A stretch of DNA of 64,000 nt from contig CP133595.1 in assembly GCA_031200235.1 (NCBI GenBank), positions 62,001 to 126,000 of the forward strand, read 5' to 3'. The number at the start of each line of letters is the position of its first letter. Position 1 is the stretch's first letter. The stretch comes from Cuniculiplasma divulgatum (lineage in GTDB: Archaea; Thermoplasmatota; Thermoplasmata; Thermoplasmatales; Thermoplasmataceae). The notes beneath the pieces were generated by a model, which had not been told where the DNA came from, did not search any database, and worked only from the letters and a program-made list of their open reading frames with translations. The translations under genes were made by a program, and so were the position numbers. Shown in pieces: positions 8,515 to 17,204 of the stretch.

Positions 8515-10338
8515 ATGAGAAGTGTATACAGGAATCTGGTAACATTTCAGAAGGCAGTGGAACTTGTCAGGACCAATATGCAACCTATCATGGAGACGCA
8601 GAGCATTTCCATAGATGAGGCAGCTGGCAGGATAGTCTCAGAAGATATTTTCTCCCCAATGAATACACCTCCATTTAACAGGGCCACCATGGATGGTTAT
8701 GCAGTGAGATCTGCGGATATTGCGGGCTGCAGTTCAGACAATCCGGCGACACTGAAAATATCTGGAGAATCATTCATAGGGAACGAGTCGCCAGCCCTTG
8801 AGGAGGAAAAAACATGCATCAGGGTTTCCACGGGATCCATTGTTCCGCCCGGAGCTGATTCCGTCGTTCCTGTGGAGGCAACGTCGGAGGCAGGCGGGTT
8901 TGTCAGCGTCAAGACTGCCACGGTCCGCGGTGAGAACATTGCAGAAGCGGGAAGCGATATGGCAGAAGGTTCCATGGTGCTGTGGAAAGGTCGGGAGATT
9001 CAGCCCCATGATGTTGCCGTACTTGCATCAATGGGAATCAGCAATGTCAGCGTTTACAGGCGCCTGAAGATTGCAGTCATTTCCACAGGGAATGAACTCA
9101 TCAAACCTGGAGAGGATTATTCACCTGGCAAAATATACGAGGCAAATTCCCACATGATTATGTCGGATCTCTCCAAATTGAATTTCATAGAGGCACGATT
9201 CCTTGGGCTTTTCCCTGACAGGATTGATCAGATTGAAAATGCAATGTCAACAGGCCTGGAGGATTCGGATATAGTAATACTGTCAGGTGGAAGTTCAGCT
9301 GGTGAATCCGACCTGGTGTATGTTGCGGCAGAAAAACTGACACCAGGAATAATCTTCCACGGTGTGCTTACCAAGCCCGGTCTTCCAACCGTATTTGCAA
9401 GATCAGGAAACAAAATAATAATTGGATTGCCCGGATTTCCCGTATCTGCTGCAATGATTCTCAGAACAATTTTCATTCCCGGAATTGCCACTATGGCAGG
9501 AATGTCATATGAGAGCATGGGCATACACGGCGTTCTGGGCAGGAGGATTAATCTTGAGATAGGAAAACAGAATCTCATACCGTCACGAATCCTTCACGGG
9601 AACCCGGCAAGAATCTATCCTGTACAGGGACTCTCAGGTTCCATCAGCAGGTTCACCGGAACCTCCGGTTACATTTCGATTCCTGGAACAACAAAGTATA
9701 TGGATGCTGGGGACCCTGTGGATTTTCATCCATGGAACCAGTCATGCTTGCTTCCTGTTGCCAGGATATCCGGAACCATTGAAAGGAGAAATGCCAAGCT
9801 TCTTAGGGAAATACTTCCCAATGTGGGGTTATCGTATTCCTCGCCTGATGAGGCGGTGGACATGATTCTTAATTCAGATGTAGATGCCATAGTGCTCAAG
9901 GTAGCTGTGCATCCATATACTGCCGATGCAGTTGCGGAACTCCCCGGGGATTTGACGGAAAGCGTGAGGATATACGAACTGGGAGGAAGATGCATAACGG
10001 CTAGTGGCACGCCCCCTATCGCCAGCGCGGATAACCTGGAGGGATATGTGGAAAAATGCAGCAGCATTTTTGGCCCCCCACTGAAATACCTGGAGAATAT
10101 CATTGGAAAGAACGCAATGGAAAAGAGAGTTGTTTCGGCACTCAGGAAAAATGTGCCGGTTTACGGTCAGAATCGTACTGACGGATATCAGCTTGTACTT
10201 GCAGAGGATGATCAGGAGTCCACAGGCGGGATTCCCCTTTTAACATACGCTGACCTTCTCTTTGTGCGTACCGGTGCAACGAACATCGTCAATGAAGTGG
10301 ATGCATTGATTCATACAGGCGATTCCAGGAGGCGCTGA
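8515..10338 (+). CDS. moeA2: MoeA with C-terminal LysR-substrate/PBP-like domain, second copy
   Basis: A ~607-residue two-part protein. Residues 1-400 are a MoeA insertase with the canonical MDGYAVRS, RVSTGSIVPPGADSVVPVE, VRGENIAEAGSD, VISTGNEL and GLPGFPVSA motifs. Residues ~420-607 form a periplasmic-binding-like domain, a fusion common in archaeal MoeA proteins and thought to sense or bind a ligand such as molybdate. I chose ATG 8515 because GGTGA lies 5 nt upstream; GTG 8506, which overlaps the moeA1 stop as GTGA, is a plausible alternative. No signal peptide is visible, so the fused domain is cytoplasmic. Confidence 0.9.
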   Translation: MRSVYRNLVTFQKAVELVRTNMQPIMETQSISIDEAAGRIVSEDIFSPMNTPPFNRATMDGYAVRSADIAGCSSDNPATLKISGESFIGNESPALEEEKTCIRVSTGSIVPPGADSVVPVEATSEAGGFVSVKTATVRGENIAEAGSDMAEGSMVLWKGREIQPHDVAVLASMGISNVSVYRRLKIAVISTGNELIKPGEDYSPGKIYEANSHMIMSDLSKLNFIEARFLGLFPDRIDQIENAMSTGLEDSDIVILSGGSSAGESDLVYVAAEKLTPGIIFHGVLTKPGLPTVFARSGNKIIIGLPGFPVSAAMILRTIFIPGIATMAGMSYESMGIHGVLGRRINLEIGKQNLIPSRILHGNPARIYPVQGLSGSISRFTGTSGYISIPGTTKYMDAGDPVDFHPWNQSCLLPVARISGTIERRNAKLLREILPNVGLSYSSPDEAVDMILNSDVDAIVLKVAVHPYTADAVAELPGDLTESVRIYELGGRCITASGTPPIASADNLEGYVEKCSSIFGPPLKYLENIIGKNAMEKRVVSALRKNVPVYGQNRTDGYQLVLAEDDQESTGGIPLLTYADLLFVRTGATNIVNEVDALIHTGDSRRR

Positions 10339-10346
10339 TCTCGTTA

Positions 10347-10844
10347 CTGATACTTGTCTCGGGGCCAAGTGGCTCCGGAAAGACATTGCTTGCAGAGCAG
10401 ATCATTGGCGGTCTGTCACGCCGTGGCATCCGGGTTTCCTTTATCAAGGATATTCCCCACGATGATGCAGAGTTTGATACCCGGGGAAAGGACACTTACC
10501 GGGCCGTTGCTAAGGGTGCAGTCATGTCCATGGGCCGATCACCATCGAAATCCTTCATCAGCATTGGCGGATATCTGAATCTCAAGGGACTTTTGAAGCT
10601 TGCTGAGAACTATTCCAGCGTATGCATTGTGGAAGGATTCACCGGAGAAGCATCTGCAGTGAAATTTGATATCCGCTTAGGTTTGCAAGGGAAAAATGTC
10701 GGCCGGGAATCATGGGACGTTTATGCCAGGGTTGAAACTGGCAACAGGGTCTATGATTTCAGCCTTGTGAATGAAAGTACAGATATTGTCAATTTCATTG
10801 TGTCATTTGTGGAGGAACAGGCGAATAGCAGAGAATCATCATAA
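10347..10844 (+). CDS. mobB: MobB-like P-loop GTPase, probable non-canonical start
   Basis: MobB is a small P-loop protein that assists guanylation of molybdopterin. The frame contains an intact Walker A (GPSGSGKT) near its start, then SRRGIRVSFIKDI, DTRGKDTYR and a C-terminal family-like region, about 165 residues. The puzzle is the start: between the in-frame TGA at 10293 and the Walker A there is no ATG, GTG or TTG. CTG at 10347 (giving M-I-L-V-S-G-P) matches the family N-terminus, with GGAGG at 10328-10332 somewhat far upstream; CTG 10335 or ATC 10338 are alternatives. TTG at 10386 would delete the P-loop. A sequencing indel is also possible. Confidence 0.75.
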   Translation: MILVSGPSGSGKTLLAEQIIGGLSRRGIRVSFIKDIPHDDAEFDTRGKDTYRAVAKGAVMSMGRSPSKSFISIGGYLNLKGLLKLAENYSSVCIVEGFTGEASAVKFDIRLGLQGKNVGRESWDVYARVETGNRVYDFSLVNESTDIVNFIVSFVEEQANSRESS

Positions 10845-10923
10845 CCTGAACCATGCTGGCGTATGGATAAAAAGTAAAAAATTCATAGGTTTCCTCAGGC
10901 CTGAATTATGATAGGGGCCCACT

Positions 10924-10991
10924 GCATAATTATGCCCATTAACTGGTTTAAGCGGCGTTTCTCAAGTTATGTCGCGGGGCCGGACCGGCCC
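10924..10991. repeat. Palindromes between convergent mobB and cyclophilin genes
   Basis: The 185-nt gap between two convergent genes carries a perfect 12-bp palindrome GCATAATTATGC (10924-10935) and a GC-rich inverted repeat GGGCCGGACCGGCCC (10977-10991). The second could fold into a six-base-pair hairpin with a three-base loop. They may mark transcript ends or bind a protein; nothing else is visible in the gap. Confidence 0.45.
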
Positions 10992-11029
10992 GTTATAAGT
11001 TGTTACAGTTAACAAATAATGTCCTCTGA

Positions 11030-11482
11030 TCACAGGACCTTTGCGGTCTTTATTGCGACCTGCGACAGCGGACGATCATTCCTGTCCCTTTTCACATTGC
11101 TTATTGAATCAACAACATCCATGCCTTCTGTAACCCTGCCGAAAACAGGGTGCTTGCCGTCCAGATAATGATTGTCAACCACATTTATGAAGAACTGGCT
11201 GCCACCGGTGTTCGGACCAGCATTTGCCATTGATATGGTGCCCCTTGAGTTGCCGTATTTTTTGTTGAACTCGTCCTTTATGGTATATCCAGGACCGCCC
11301 ATTCCAGTGCCCGTTGGGTCTCCACCCTGAATCATGAAACCCGGTATAACACGGTGAAAAATAACACCATTGTAAAAACCCTTTTCTACAAGTTTCCTGA
11401 AGTTCCCGGCAGTAACCGGCATATCATCAAAGAGTTCTATCTTCACATTTCCCATGGTTGTTTCCAGTAAAACAGATGTCAT
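11030..11482 (-). CDS. Peptidyl-prolyl cis-trans isomerase, cyclophilin type
   Basis: A compact single-domain cyclophilin of about 150 residues that catalyses proline isomerisation in protein folding. The catalytic and binding motifs are FHRVIPGFMIQGGDP (catalytic Arg), GMGGPGYTIKDEF, ISMANAGPNTGGSQFFI and LDGKHPVFGRVTEGMD. I chose ATG 11482 because the domain begins immediately (MTSVLLETTMGNVKIELF); a longer frame to 11650 would overlap the divergent HxlR gene and adds an unlike-family segment. ATG 11500 is an alternative. No signal peptide, so cytoplasmic. Confidence 0.93.
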   Translation of the reverse strand: MTSVLLETTMGNVKIELFDDMPVTAGNFRKLVEKGFYNGVIFHRVIPGFMIQGGDPTGTGMGGPGYTIKDEFNKKYGNSRGTISMANAGPNTGGSQFFINVVDNHYLDGKHPVFGRVTEGMDVVDSISNVKRDRNDRPLSQVAIKTAKVL

Positions 11483-11618
11483 AGCAGTCCTGTAGTCCAT
11501 GATCGCTAATTTATGTTTTCGCGGCAACGGGATATCCATCATAGGTAAAACACAGGTATTTAAATCCGAATTTGTTACAGGGATTTGAAGCACGCTAGAT
11601 GGAATGTGGAGAGAGAGT

Positions 11619-11969
11619 ATGGCGCAGAATGTCAGGGTTGAAAGTTGCATGATACTTCACGACGGCATGCAGACCTGCATAGATCCCTCCATGCCGTTAC
11701 TCTCTGTTCTTGGTAAGAAGTATACCATGCTGATTCTTGGGGTCCTGGGGAACGTTGATCACGGCAGGAATTTCAATGAAATACGCAGGGAAATACCAGG
11801 CTCAAGCACCACCATGATATCCAGACGCCTGACGGACCTCCTTGATCTGGGCTTGATCACAAGATATGAATCTGACGGACGAATCTTATATTCGCTTACG
11901 GACCTCGGCATGAAGGTGAGGGGCAATCTCATACCACTTTTCATGTACATGGAGGAACACCCACGTTAA
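11619..11969 (+). CDS. HxlR-type winged-helix transcriptional regulator
   Basis: A ~116-residue winged-helix protein with the HxlR pattern: an N-terminal cysteine (TCIDP) close to the DNA-binding domain, LGKKYTMLILGVL, the recognition region SSTTMISRRLTDLLDLGLI and the wing YSLTDLGMKV. Such cysteines can sense oxidants or electrophiles in the family. ATG 11619 has a purine-rich GGAGAG 8 nt upstream; ATG 11604 is the longer option. It is divergent from the cyclophilin gene, and a TATTTAAAT box in the shared gap (about 11553-11561) could serve either direction. Confidence 0.85.
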   Translation: MAQNVRVESCMILHDGMQTCIDPSMPLLSVLGKKYTMLILGVLGNVDHGRNFNEIRREIPGSSTTMISRRLTDLLDLGLITRYESDGRILYSLTDLGMKVRGNLIPLFMYMEEHPR

Positions 11970-12082
11970 CTGCAGGTTTACTTTAATTGCAGGAAAAACA
12001 AATTATGCATATTCAGCATGTTCCTGAGAAAAGGTTCTGAAACCTGGCAGTGTTTCAGTTTATCCCCAGTGGTGATATTTGA

Positions 12083-13585
12083 ATGGCAGACAATCCTGAT
12101 TCCTACGGAAAAGAGCAGTTTTCATCAGATGTGAGTCCGAATGAGGTCAAGGTGCTCAATTTCCTGTCTCAACGGAAAGAAATATCTGAGGCTGAAATTT
12201 CCATTGAGGGTCTGGGGCAGAGAGAAATATCCAGTGCAATTTCCTGGCTGGAATCCAAGAAACTCATTGACGTATCAAGAAAAGACCACACAGAATACAG
12301 CCTTACGGATGAGGGTGAAAAATTTCTCCTCCAGGGGCTTCCAGAAGAAAAAGCTATGCAGATCATCAGGAATGGGCATGCCACCGTAAGGGATGTTCTT
12401 CAAACTCTTGGACCCAGTGAAGGGAAAATTGCACTTGCACAGCTTGCCAAATTGGGCATTAAACCTTCCGGCGGCCTTCTCCCCGCACCAGAGAGTTCCG
12501 TGTTCTCTTACCTTGAAAATCGGAGACAGTTTCTGGAGAAAATAAAAAAAGGTGAAGAGCCCCCTGACCAGGAAATTCTGGAACATTTCAGAAAAAGAGA
12601 GAACGTAATAAAGGAAAGAAAGAGGACAATTCGCATGGTGCGGATAAATCCAGCAGGAATAAGGGTCCTTGAGGCCAATTCCGGAAACCAGGGGAGCATT
12701 GGTGCACTTACTTCCGACATAATACAATCCGGATCATGGAAAACCATCCCGTTCCAGAGATATGACATGAACTCAAGGGTTGAACGGATTCTTGGTGCGG
12801 GTATACATCCCATATCATTCCTCAGCAGGATGGTAAGAGAAATATTTCTTGATCTGGGATTCACTGAGATGTCAGGGCATTACATCGAACATGCCGCCTG
12901 GAACATGGATGCCCTCTTCATACCACAGGATCATCCCGCAAGGGATATGCAGGATACATTCTACATAGATTCAAGCACTGATCTGGAAATGGAACATCCT
13001 GAGGTTCTGGAAATATTCAGGAAGGTTCACGAGAAGGGCATAAAGGGGTACACTGGATGGGGCTACAGGTGGTCCAGCGAAAAGGCTGCTGAACTGCTTC
13101 TCAGAACTCACACGACTGTGAGCACCATCCGTTACCTCTATGAACACAAGCAGGCGCCCCAGGCCGTTTTCTCTGTTGAAAAGGTTTTCCGCCATGAGAG
13201 CGTTGACTGGAAACACCTGGCTGAGCTTCACCAGATAGAGGGCGCATACTATGGAAAGGATGCCAGCCTTGCCTCGCTGAAATGGCTCATGAAGGAATTC
13301 TACAGGAGGCTTGGTTTCACAGAGCTAAGGTTTATTCCCTCTTATTACCCCTACACTGAGCCAAGCATGGATGTGATGGTAACCATCAATGGAAAGGAAA
13401 TGGAACTTGGAGGCTCAGGGGTGTTCAGGCCTGAAGTTACCCGGCCACTTGGGCTGAAACATCCTGTCATTGCATGGGGGCTGGGTCTTGAAAGACTTGC
13501 CATGATCTATTTTGGACTGGACGACATAAGGGATATCTACCAGAGCGATCTGGACTGGCTGAGATCATACAGGGTAAAGATCTGA
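12083..13585 (+). CDS. pheS: Phenylalanyl-tRNA synthetase alpha subunit
   Basis: The 500-residue catalytic subunit of the class II enzyme that charges tRNA-Phe. Residues ~10-160 are an archaeal-type N-terminal winged-helix region (ISEAEISIEGLGQREISSAI; NGHATVRDVLQTLG). The class II core follows: ILGAGIHPISFL, FLDLGFTEM, HPARDMQDTFYI, motif 2 FRHESVDWKHLAELHQIEG and motif 3 GLGLERLAMIYFGLDDIR. No pheT follows, so the beta subunit is elsewhere. A GGTGATA element precedes the ATG. Confidence 0.96.
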   Translation: MADNPDSYGKEQFSSDVSPNEVKVLNFLSQRKEISEAEISIEGLGQREISSAISWLESKKLIDVSRKDHTEYSLTDEGEKFLLQGLPEEKAMQIIRNGHATVRDVLQTLGPSEGKIALAQLAKLGIKPSGGLLPAPESSVFSYLENRRQFLEKIKKGEEPPDQEILEHFRKRENVIKERKRTIRMVRINPAGIRVLEANSGNQGSIGALTSDIIQSGSWKTIPFQRYDMNSRVERILGAGIHPISFLSRMVREIFLDLGFTEMSGHYIEHAAWNMDALFIPQDHPARDMQDTFYIDSSTDLEMEHPEVLEIFRKVHEKGIKGYTGWGYRWSSEKAAELLLRTHTTVSTIRYLYEHKQAPQAVFSVEKVFRHESVDWKHLAELHQIEGAYYGKDASLASLKWLMKEFYRRLGFTELRFIPSYYPYTEPSMDVMVTINGKEMELGGSGVFRPEVTRPLGLKHPVIAWGLGLERLAMIYFGLDDIRDIYQSDLDWLRSYRVKI

Positions 13586-13790
13586 TTATTGCTGCATTAT
13601 CCACGTTCCAGATCGGTGGGAACCAGCCTATCTGTGAGGATATGTCAATCCCCCACGCCTCTCCTTACATGCAACGCAAATGCCAGAAGATGTGATGTGA
13701 TCCGCGCAGACCGGCTCATGACAGACCCTGCATATAAATGACGCAGATTTCCCGCATATATGGCAGAGCCCAGGCATATTCACAAATTTG

Positions 13791-13800
13791 TATATATTTT
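13791..13800 (+). promoter_or_regulatory. TATA box of the GNAT gene
   Basis: TATATATTTT lies about 25 nt before ATG 13820, which both predicts a leaderless transcript and decides that start over the upstream ATG at 13760, which lies before the box. Confidence 0.6.
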
Positions 13801-13819
13801 ACCCTCATATACATTTTCA

Positions 13820-14527
13820 ATGCAGACCGTGGAGATCGCAACTGGTGCAGACTGGCCAAAGATAAGTGAAATATCTGGAAGATCCGGATACGAGGATTAC
13901 ATCAACAGGATTGGCCCATCATATCTGGATAATGGACAGGTCTTTTTCTGGAAAGATGAAACTGAAATCAGGGGCTTCCTGAAGCTGGAGTACCTGCCGG
14001 ATAATTCCGCATGGCTCAGCGGACTCAGGGTGGACCCTGACTTCCGTAGAATGTCAATCGGAAGTGAACTGACCAGTGCTGCAATTGAATACGCAGCGAA
14101 CTCCGGTAAAGAATATGTCAGAATGCTGATCCACGACGGCAATGTGAAATCATCTGGACTTGCCCTGAAGCTTGGATTTTCCGCTGTTTCCAGATTCGCA
14201 TTTTTCGAAGGAATACCAGCGGGTGAAAGTATGAATGATGAAAGGATCTCGTCAGGAGAGGAAATCCAGTACCTTAACCTGGGCTGGACTTTCATAAGGT
14301 ACAGTTACGTGGATTCAGTTCCAGCCAGATACTTAAGATACGGGGGAGACGGAATTGCCCTAACTGTCAGCGGGCATGACTACCAGATCATTGTCCCGGA
14401 TGACCACATATCTCTGTCTGGAGAAGGATTCACATGCATGGAAGTTCATGGCAGTATTCCCGACTATCTTGAGGGTCTGCTTGACAGGGATTTTGATTAC
14501 GCTTCAGTGTTTCAGAAGAAAATTTAG
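13820..14527 (+). CDS. GNAT family N-acetyltransferase with C-terminal extension
   Basis: A ~235-residue acetyltransferase. The first ~150 residues are a GNAT domain: strand-rich substrate region, SGLRVDPDFRRMSIGSELTSAAIEYA as the acetyl-CoA loop (R-x2-SIG in place of the usual Q/R-x2-G-x-G/A), MLIHDGNVKSSGLALKLGF, then a C-terminal ~85-residue extension of unknown fold. The start is set by a TATA box 25 nt upstream. Substrate cannot be told; neighbours (pheS upstream, HTH_10 regulator convergent) give no clue. Confidence 0.85.
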   Translation: MQTVEIATGADWPKISEISGRSGYEDYINRIGPSYLDNGQVFFWKDETEIRGFLKLEYLPDNSAWLSGLRVDPDFRRMSIGSELTSAAIEYAANSGKEYVRMLIHDGNVKSSGLALKLGFSAVSRFAFFEGIPAGESMNDERISSGEEIQYLNLGWTFIRYSYVDSVPARYLRYGGDGIALTVSGHDYQIIVPDDHISLSGEGFTCMEVHGSIPDYLEGLLDRDFDYASVFQKKI

Positions 14528-14550
14528 CCATGTCCTGTTGATGGTGAACT

Positions 14551-15252
14551 TCATTCATCCTTTCCGGCGGACATTCCCAGGTAAAGCCTCAGATAAGGTT
14601 CAAGAAATGACATCACCTTTGTTGTTGCCTTGCTTACATGTTCCTGAAGCGTGGATTTGGATATGCCCATGTGTGTGGCAAGTTCCTCCAGGTCAATTTT
14701 TCTTGGAATTGAGAAATATCCTGCAGATATTGCGTTCAACAGGTATTCCATCTGCTTTCCTGTCAGTGGGTTGAAGAGCTGCGACATTGATATTGTGTAT
14801 ATGTCCCTGAGTGATTCCGGATCGATCTGCTGTTTTCTTTCAATGCCCACGGTGCCCACTGCACTGAGATCTTCAAAAAGCTGCCTGAAATTTCCGGCCT
14901 CAAGCGAAACCACAGAAAGGTTCTCCTCTCCATTCTCATATTGAACAGGCGCTTTCCACAGGCAGCTGTCAAATTCAGCCATCCTTATGGTGGAATTCTG
15001 GCGGGTGCACCTGCAAGCAACCATGACAGAAATCCTGTTCACCTTCCTTGACTGGAATATTATCCTGCTCTTCAGTGAAGAAACAAGCTCAGGTAGTGCT
15101 TCAGCAATCCTGTCAAGCGTGGAATCACCTGCATAAAATTCAAGATAATCCACAGCCGAATTGCACCAGCGCAGCATGGTGGCATCAGGAAATCTTTTTG
15201 AGACCCTGCAGAAAGGCAGATCATTCACCAGCTTAAGATCAATTTCCTCCAT
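14551..15252 (-). CDS. Bacterio-opsin activator-like HTH_10 transcriptional regulator
   Basis: A 233-residue protein with an N-terminal sensor region of unrecognised fold containing several cysteines (FCRV, RWCNS, VACRCTR, DSCLW) and a C-terminal HTH_10 domain: LTGKQMEYLLNAISAGYFSI followed by LEELATHMGISKSTLQEHVSKA. Family members in haloarchaea and Thermoplasmata are transcriptional regulators. A perfect inverted repeat lies two bases upstream of its ATG (see the operator entry), suggesting autoregulation. The cysteines could be redox or metal sensing, which is inference. Confidence 0.87.
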   Translation of the reverse strand: MEEIDLKLVNDLPFCRVSKRFPDATMLRWCNSAVDYLEFYAGDSTLDRIAEALPELVSSLKSRIIFQSRKVNRISVMVACRCTRQNSTIRMAEFDSCLWKAPVQYENGEENLSVVSLEAGNFRQLFEDLSAVGTVGIERKQQIDPESLRDIYTISMSQLFNPLTGKQMEYLLNAISAGYFSIPRKIDLEELATHMGISKSTLQEHVSKATTKVMSFLEPYLRLYLGMSAGKDE

Positions 15253-15253
15253 G

Positions 15254-15280
15254 ACCGGTCCAGACCGGTTATAAATATAT
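15254..15280 (-). promoter_or_regulatory. Palindromic operator overlapping the core promoter of the HTH_10 gene
   Basis: ACCGGTC-CA-GACCGGT (15254-15269) is a perfect 7-bp inverted repeat directly between the start codon at 15252 and the TATA-like box ATAAATATAT (15271-15280). On the minus strand the box-to-start distance is about 23 nt, so the message should be leaderless and the palindrome covers the transcription start. It also lies about 45-60 nt upstream of the divergent small gene at 15315, so one bound protein could act on both. Confidence 0.65.
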
Positions 15281-15314
15281 ATTTTGCCCTGACATCATAA
15301 ATTGGTGACAAAAG

Positions 15315-15575
15315 ATGGTTAATCTTATTGTTGAACACAGATGGAAAGAAAAGAATCAGGAAGCAGCCTTCAAGGTAGTTGGAAGCATAGTTGAAATGGC
15401 AAAGAATGGAAAATTGCCACAGGGATTCTCCCTGAAGTCAATAAATGTAATAGGCTCAGAGAGAATGGCCATATGCAACTGGGAAGCTCCTAGCCTCAAT
15501 GACCTGAAGGGTCTTGTTGCGCAGGTAAACCCGCCAACAAAGTACGAGATCTTTGAAGCTCAGAAGCTTCTCTGA
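15315..15575 (+). CDS. Small conserved-looking soluble protein, unknown function
   Basis: An 86-residue protein without transmembrane segments, starting MVNLIVEHRWKEKN and with alternating predicted strands and helices that resemble a dimeric alpha+beta (ferredoxin-like) barrel, as in several small DUF families. No catalytic motif is evident. It is divergent from the HTH_10 regulator and shares its 62-nt promoter region and palindrome, which suggests it may be that regulator's target. It ends 18 nt before the convergent exporter gene. Confidence 0.7.
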   Translation: MVNLIVEHRWKEKNQEAAFKVVGSIVEMAKNGKLPQGFSLKSINVIGSERMAICNWEAPSLNDLKGLVAQVNPPTKYEIFEAQKLL

Positions 15576-15593
15576 AATCTGAACCGGGCATTT

Positions 15594-17066
15594 TTAATCC
15601 TCGCCATGCGGGGATGCATCAATTTTTTTCTTGAATTCACCTTTCTCCGGATCGAACGTCTCGCCTTTTTTTCTCCCGGACTTCAGGATTGAGAGAATCC
15701 CGGCAAATATCAATAGCACGAGGCTGATCAGGAGTGCGGCATGCAGTCCACCCAGGAATTGTGAGGAAACTCCCCCGGTAAGCTGCTTGTTTGTACCAAG
15801 AAATACCTCGAATGCAACATACCTTGGGATCGCCAGGGATGCTACCGAAATTGTTATGACGTAGCTCATGAGTGTTCCTATGCTGGAAAGTGTCCTGAGG
15901 AGACCTGAAACCGATCCGTACAGGCGGCGTGGAGCACTTGACATGACTGCACTGTTGTTTGATGGCCAGAATAGTGCGCCCCCAATGCCTGAAATTATGG
16001 AAGCCAGTACGACAAGATACAGACTGCTGTTAACCTTGAGTGTAAAGTAGATAAGAACTCCTGCCGCCATGAGGAATATTCCGATACCTGCCACAAGCCC
16101 GGCGCCAATGTGATCGGAAAGCCTCCCCATCCTGGGGGCAAGGAGGCTTGCAACCACATAGCCTGGCACAAGTAGCAGCGACGCGGTCAGCGGAGTGAAA
16201 CCCCTGATACCCTGAAGGTACATTATGAGTATGAAGATAACCGATAAATAACCAAGGGCCTGAAGAAGGGCAGCAAATAGGGAGAACGTGAGTCTCGGCT
16301 CACGGAACGCCTTGATTTCTATAACAGGGAACTTCACTATTTTCTCCACATATATGAATGGTGCAATCAGCGCAAGCCCGGCCACAACCAGTACGGTATT
16401 GAATGAATCCACACCGTGGCCAGCAATATCCGTTGCACCGTACGATATCAGGGAGAGAATGGAAAGCAGGAGTGCCATGCCCGGAATGTCGATCTTTGAT
16501 GGCGCCCTGTTATTGTCCTTAACATAGCGGACTGCCAGCACAAAGCCAATGAGGCCTATTGGGACATTGATGTAGAAAATGTATCTCCATCCGATGAATG
16601 TTGTGATAATACCCCCAAGAACTATGCCAAGGGTTCCACCTATATTCCATCCCATTGTGGTTATGCCGAAAGCCCGCCCCCTTTCGCTTGGCGGGAAGTT
16701 ATCTGCAACTATGGCGCTGCTGTTTGCCTGCATCAGTGCAGCACCGAAGGCCTGTATGCCCCGGGAAATGATCAGTATATCAATTGTTGGGGAAGCCCCA
16801 GACGCAGCTGAACCTACTATGAAAACAAGAAATCCCGAGTTGAACATCCTCCCCCGGCCGAATATATCCCCGAGCCTGCCAAGCTGTGTTGTGAAAGCGG
16901 CAAGAAGCAGCAAATAAATCAGTATAACCCAGATTGTGGATACAAGGGATGCATGCAGATCCACAGTAATGGTTGGGAGTGCAAGTATCACAATAGTGGT
17001 ATCGATTGCCGACATCAGCGTCCCCACCAGGACACTGACCAGTATCAGATCTTTTCTGTCTCTCAT
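15594..17066 (-). CDS. MFS drug exporter, DHA2/EmrB-QacA type
   Basis: A ~490-residue proton-driven exporter with 14 predicted membrane helices. Family signatures are the first-helix motif D1-like LMSAIDTTIVILALPTI, motif A GRLGDIFGRGRMF, motif C-like GWNIGGTLGIVLGG and FINVP-like FYINVPIGL. I take ATG 17066 since it begins right before helix 1; the longer frame to 17096 starts with TTG. The C-terminus is a hydrophilic, charged tail. Substrates are probably organic cations or drugs; this is by family only. Confidence 0.9.
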   Translation of the reverse strand: MRDRKDLILVSVLVGTLMSAIDTTIVILALPTITVDLHASLVSTIWVILIYLLLLAAFTTQLGRLGDIFGRGRMFNSGFLVFIVGSAASGASPTIDILIISRGIQAFGAALMQANSSAIVADNFPPSERGRAFGITTMGWNIGGTLGIVLGGIITTFIGWRYIFYINVPIGLIGFVLAVRYVKDNNRAPSKIDIPGMALLLSILSLISYGATDIAGHGVDSFNTVLVVAGLALIAPFIYVEKIVKFPVIEIKAFREPRLTFSLFAALLQALGYLSVIFILIMYLQGIRGFTPLTASLLLVPGYVVASLLAPRMGRLSDHIGAGLVAGIGIFLMAAGVLIYFTLKVNSSLYLVVLASIISGIGGALFWPSNNSAVMSSAPRRLYGSVSGLLRTLSSIGTLMSYVITISVASLAIPRYVAFEVFLGTNKQLTGGVSSQFLGGLHAALLISLVLLIFAGILSILKSGRKKGETFDPEKGEFKKKIDASPHGED

Positions 17067-17173
17067 TGTTACTTTGCCTTTCAACGCTAAATTCAACCTG
17101 AGATAAAAAGTGAACTGTTTACAAACTTTACAAAATATGCTTTTTCAAGCAGATGTTGTGTCCGCAAAAAGTA

Positions 17174-17182
17174 ATTAAATAC
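17174..17182 (+). promoter_or_regulatory. TATA box of the AAA-associated-domain gene
   Basis: ATTAAATAC is centred 27 nt before ATG 17205, the spacing of a leaderless archaeal promoter. Confidence 0.55.
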
Positions 17183-17204
17183 ATCACCATTCGTTATAAC
17201 AACA

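Noticed and set aside
10386-10844. Start of mobB at TTG 10386
   Set aside because: It would remove the glycine-rich part of the P-loop that is clearly encoded just upstream in the same frame.
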